Part shown: positions 62,520-64,000 of the stretch, one piece after another
Layout of the letters: each line of letters opens with the position of its first letter
How positions within the stretch are numbered: the first letter of the stretch is position 1
From: Ligula intestinalis
Lineage: Eukaryota > Platyhelminthes > Cestoda > Diphyllobothriidea > Diphyllobothriidae
Assembly (NCBI GenBank): GCA_036362985.1
Contig: JAYGXS010000008.1
Location: 17,324,006 to 17,388,005, forward strand
Direction of reading: 5' to 3'
Length of the DNA stretch: 64,000 nt
Made by a program: the position numbers and the translations under genes
The notes under the pieces: generated by a model
Database searches by the model: none
Told to the model about the DNA's origin: nothing
The model's input: the letters and a program-made list of their open reading frames with translations, nothing else

Positions 62520-63234
62520 CTTGGGGGAGTAAAAACAGTAAAAAAGTACCATGCCCACTCCAGGCAGCAGACAGATACTAGTTTGAAGGGATCTTGATTA
62601 AGACATGCAACTAGGAACTTCCTTAGTGCAGGTAGTCTTGCGCGAAAGTCCAGAAATGGTACCTATTACCGTGAACTAACTATAACTCTTACACTAACTC
62701 AAACCATGAAACAAAACACAACTTTATTACTAACTCTAATCGCACTGAAGCTTAGTACAAGGCCTCCTCATTAGAAAGCGGCTTCCTATTCGCGTGTCTT
62801 GCATACTACTTCCATCAGCACGTTCATTTTATGATTGCAGACGTAGATCGCATTTTGTACACCGCCCTAAATTTATAGCAAGAAAACGTTTGTTTTGAGG
62901 TATGTCTCTAATGTCTCTGCGTGCGTGCAAGCACGTAGAAGCCATTCTGACCGCTGGGCTCAAGTCATGCTTACACTACTTTCGAATTCCGCAAAAAAAT
63001 AACCAAAATTATACAAAAGGAAATATGCGTCAGTTAAAAAGTAGTTCAAAAAGCTGGATATTTCTGACCGGCTCGGACGGTGACTGGGGCCTGGGACTGT
63101 GAATAGAGAGTAAGATCAACAGTTAAGCGCACTTTCCCAACTATAACGAATCAGACGCATTTGGAGCTATAACGGTGCGCTCAAAGCCATGACTTGGAAA
63201 GTTACCAACTAAAGGTGCAATCAGGACAGCGCGG
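62520..63234. other. Unassigned sequence
   Basis: No exon or repeat recognised. Confidence 0.3.
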
Positions 63235-63459
63235 TCAGTGTAAGTTAGTGAAGAGTGGCTGGTTGGTGGGCTGATATTCAGGCCGCAATAGCTCCTTCTT
63301 AAGGGGGACTTTAGGGCACCCCATGCAACTGGGATAGGAGCCAAGTGTGTGGGTGGCTCCCGCCGCGCCAAACACTTGCACCACCTCCGGTCTCCTTGAA
63401 TCTGTTGTGAAACCGGGCCCAGGTGGGAGAGGAGGGAGAGTGCGGTGGATGCAGCACAA
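63235..63459 (-). CDS. Possible coding island, unassigned
   Basis: After a pyrimidine-rich stretch and TTTCACAACAG acceptor, two overlapping frames look protein-like: one with LGSYPSCMGCPKVPLKKELL and YQPTNQPLFT, the other with APIPVAWGALKSPLRRSY. GC-rich compared with the surroundings. It could be a 5' exon of gene 2, but I found no convincing donor and cannot choose the frame. Confidence 0.25.
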   Translation of the reverse strand: MCCIHRTLPPLPPGPGFTTDSRRPEVVQVFGAAGATHTLGSYPSCMGCPKVPLKKELLRPEYQPTNQPLFTNLH

Positions 63460-64000
63460 GTCAACTCCAACTATAATCTAATTGATGTACAATTCATCGC
63501 GTTTGCCTTCAGCCTGCTGAAGCACACGGTGTATATCGTCAGAATCGGCGATCGAACTGTCATATTTTGCTTCCTGTATCTCATGCTAGAGCTGCAACTG
63601 AACTTGTGGGCGTACCGTAGAAAAATAGGGCACTGGTGATTTGGCGCCAAATTTTGAAATATGTTTTCGATTCGAACAAATTTTTTGAGAAGGATGGTAA
63701 TACTGATGATTTTACAGCCTAATCTCAAGCTATTTCAGTCATGTCCAGATGCCGGATTTTGAAAGAGCTTCTTTCTCGACGTTTGTAAAAATGGCAACTT
63801 AAGTAAAATGCATTTTCTCATTGATTTACACCACACTTATAAATTCAATCATGTTTTATAGAAAACACGCGCAAGTATGTTTTCTCTCGGAATCAGATTG
63901 TAAAAAATTACGTCAACTTGGAAGTGTGCATATGCTTGAAGAAAGGATATCTATTGGTTTTAAAAAAGTTTCTAATTGTAAGATTTTTTATGGTCGCGAA
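63460..64000. other. Right flank, AT-rich
   Basis: GAAATATGTTTTCGATT near 63656 repeats a 17-bp word from 23188 in ALDH intron 10, suggesting a dispersed AT-rich repeat. No gene recognised. Confidence 0.3.

Noticed and set aside
62328..62558. Single unspliced ORF of 76 codons
   Set aside because: The better explanation is a short exon with a phase-compatible donor; the distal part has no similarity. Still uncertain.

Overview
This is nuclear DNA from a repeat-rich eukaryote, most likely a parasitic flatworm. That placement is inferred from two very short 5' introns (40 and 32 bp) beside kilobase-long ones, and from the mixture of Penelope-like, RTE, CR1-like and Ty3/gypsy retroelements with a tRNA-derived SINE carrying a hammerhead ribozyme, as in schistosome Sm-alpha. 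A pseudophyllidean-type tapeworm would fit, but the species cannot be fixed from sequence alone.

Two host genes can be supported. Gene 1 is a complete, 11-exon, 510-residue ALDH1/2-type aldehyde dehydrogenase on the + strand (4908..25174). It has a predicted mitochondrial presequence, every diagnostic catalytic residue, and a polyadenylation signal at 25217. Its introns range from 32 bp to 8.1 kb; the long ones are packed with retroelement debris. Gene 2 is on the - strand at the right end. Two good exons (58719..58350 and 57033..56474) encode a Ser/Thr/Pro-rich protein ending in a Cys cluster, one transmembrane helix and a short tail. Two small upstream exons near 61.4 and 62.5 kb are phase-compatible. 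Its 5' end is not identified and its function is unknown.

The rest is mostly transposable elements. Intron 6 holds a decayed Penelope-like element (PLE), a 5'-truncated CR1-like element, tRNA-like cloverleaf modules, LTR-like repeats and a 410-bp foldback. Intron 7 holds a PLE with inverted termini, an exact 10-bp target duplication and hammerhead motifs in both termini. Intron 10 holds a 344-bp inverted repeat of GIY-YIG sequence. Downstream of gene 1, an RTE element (27507..30745, 12-bp target duplication) sits inside the inverted terminus of another PLE (about 27.4..32.3 kb). Then come a decayed gypsy element, a CR1-like copy with a 386-codon open RT frame, a PLE graveyard (47.9..52.6 kb), more CR1 tails, and an LTR-like block containing four 48-bp repeats. 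The gene 2 intron holds a (TAC)n tract with a 10-N gap and a tandem array of about 300-bp SINE units, one with a near-ideal hammerhead ribozyme.

No wholly new system can be claimed from sequence alone. The strongest leads are the hammerhead-bearing SINE array, the PLE hammerheads, and the cloverleaf modules whose stems covary between copies.
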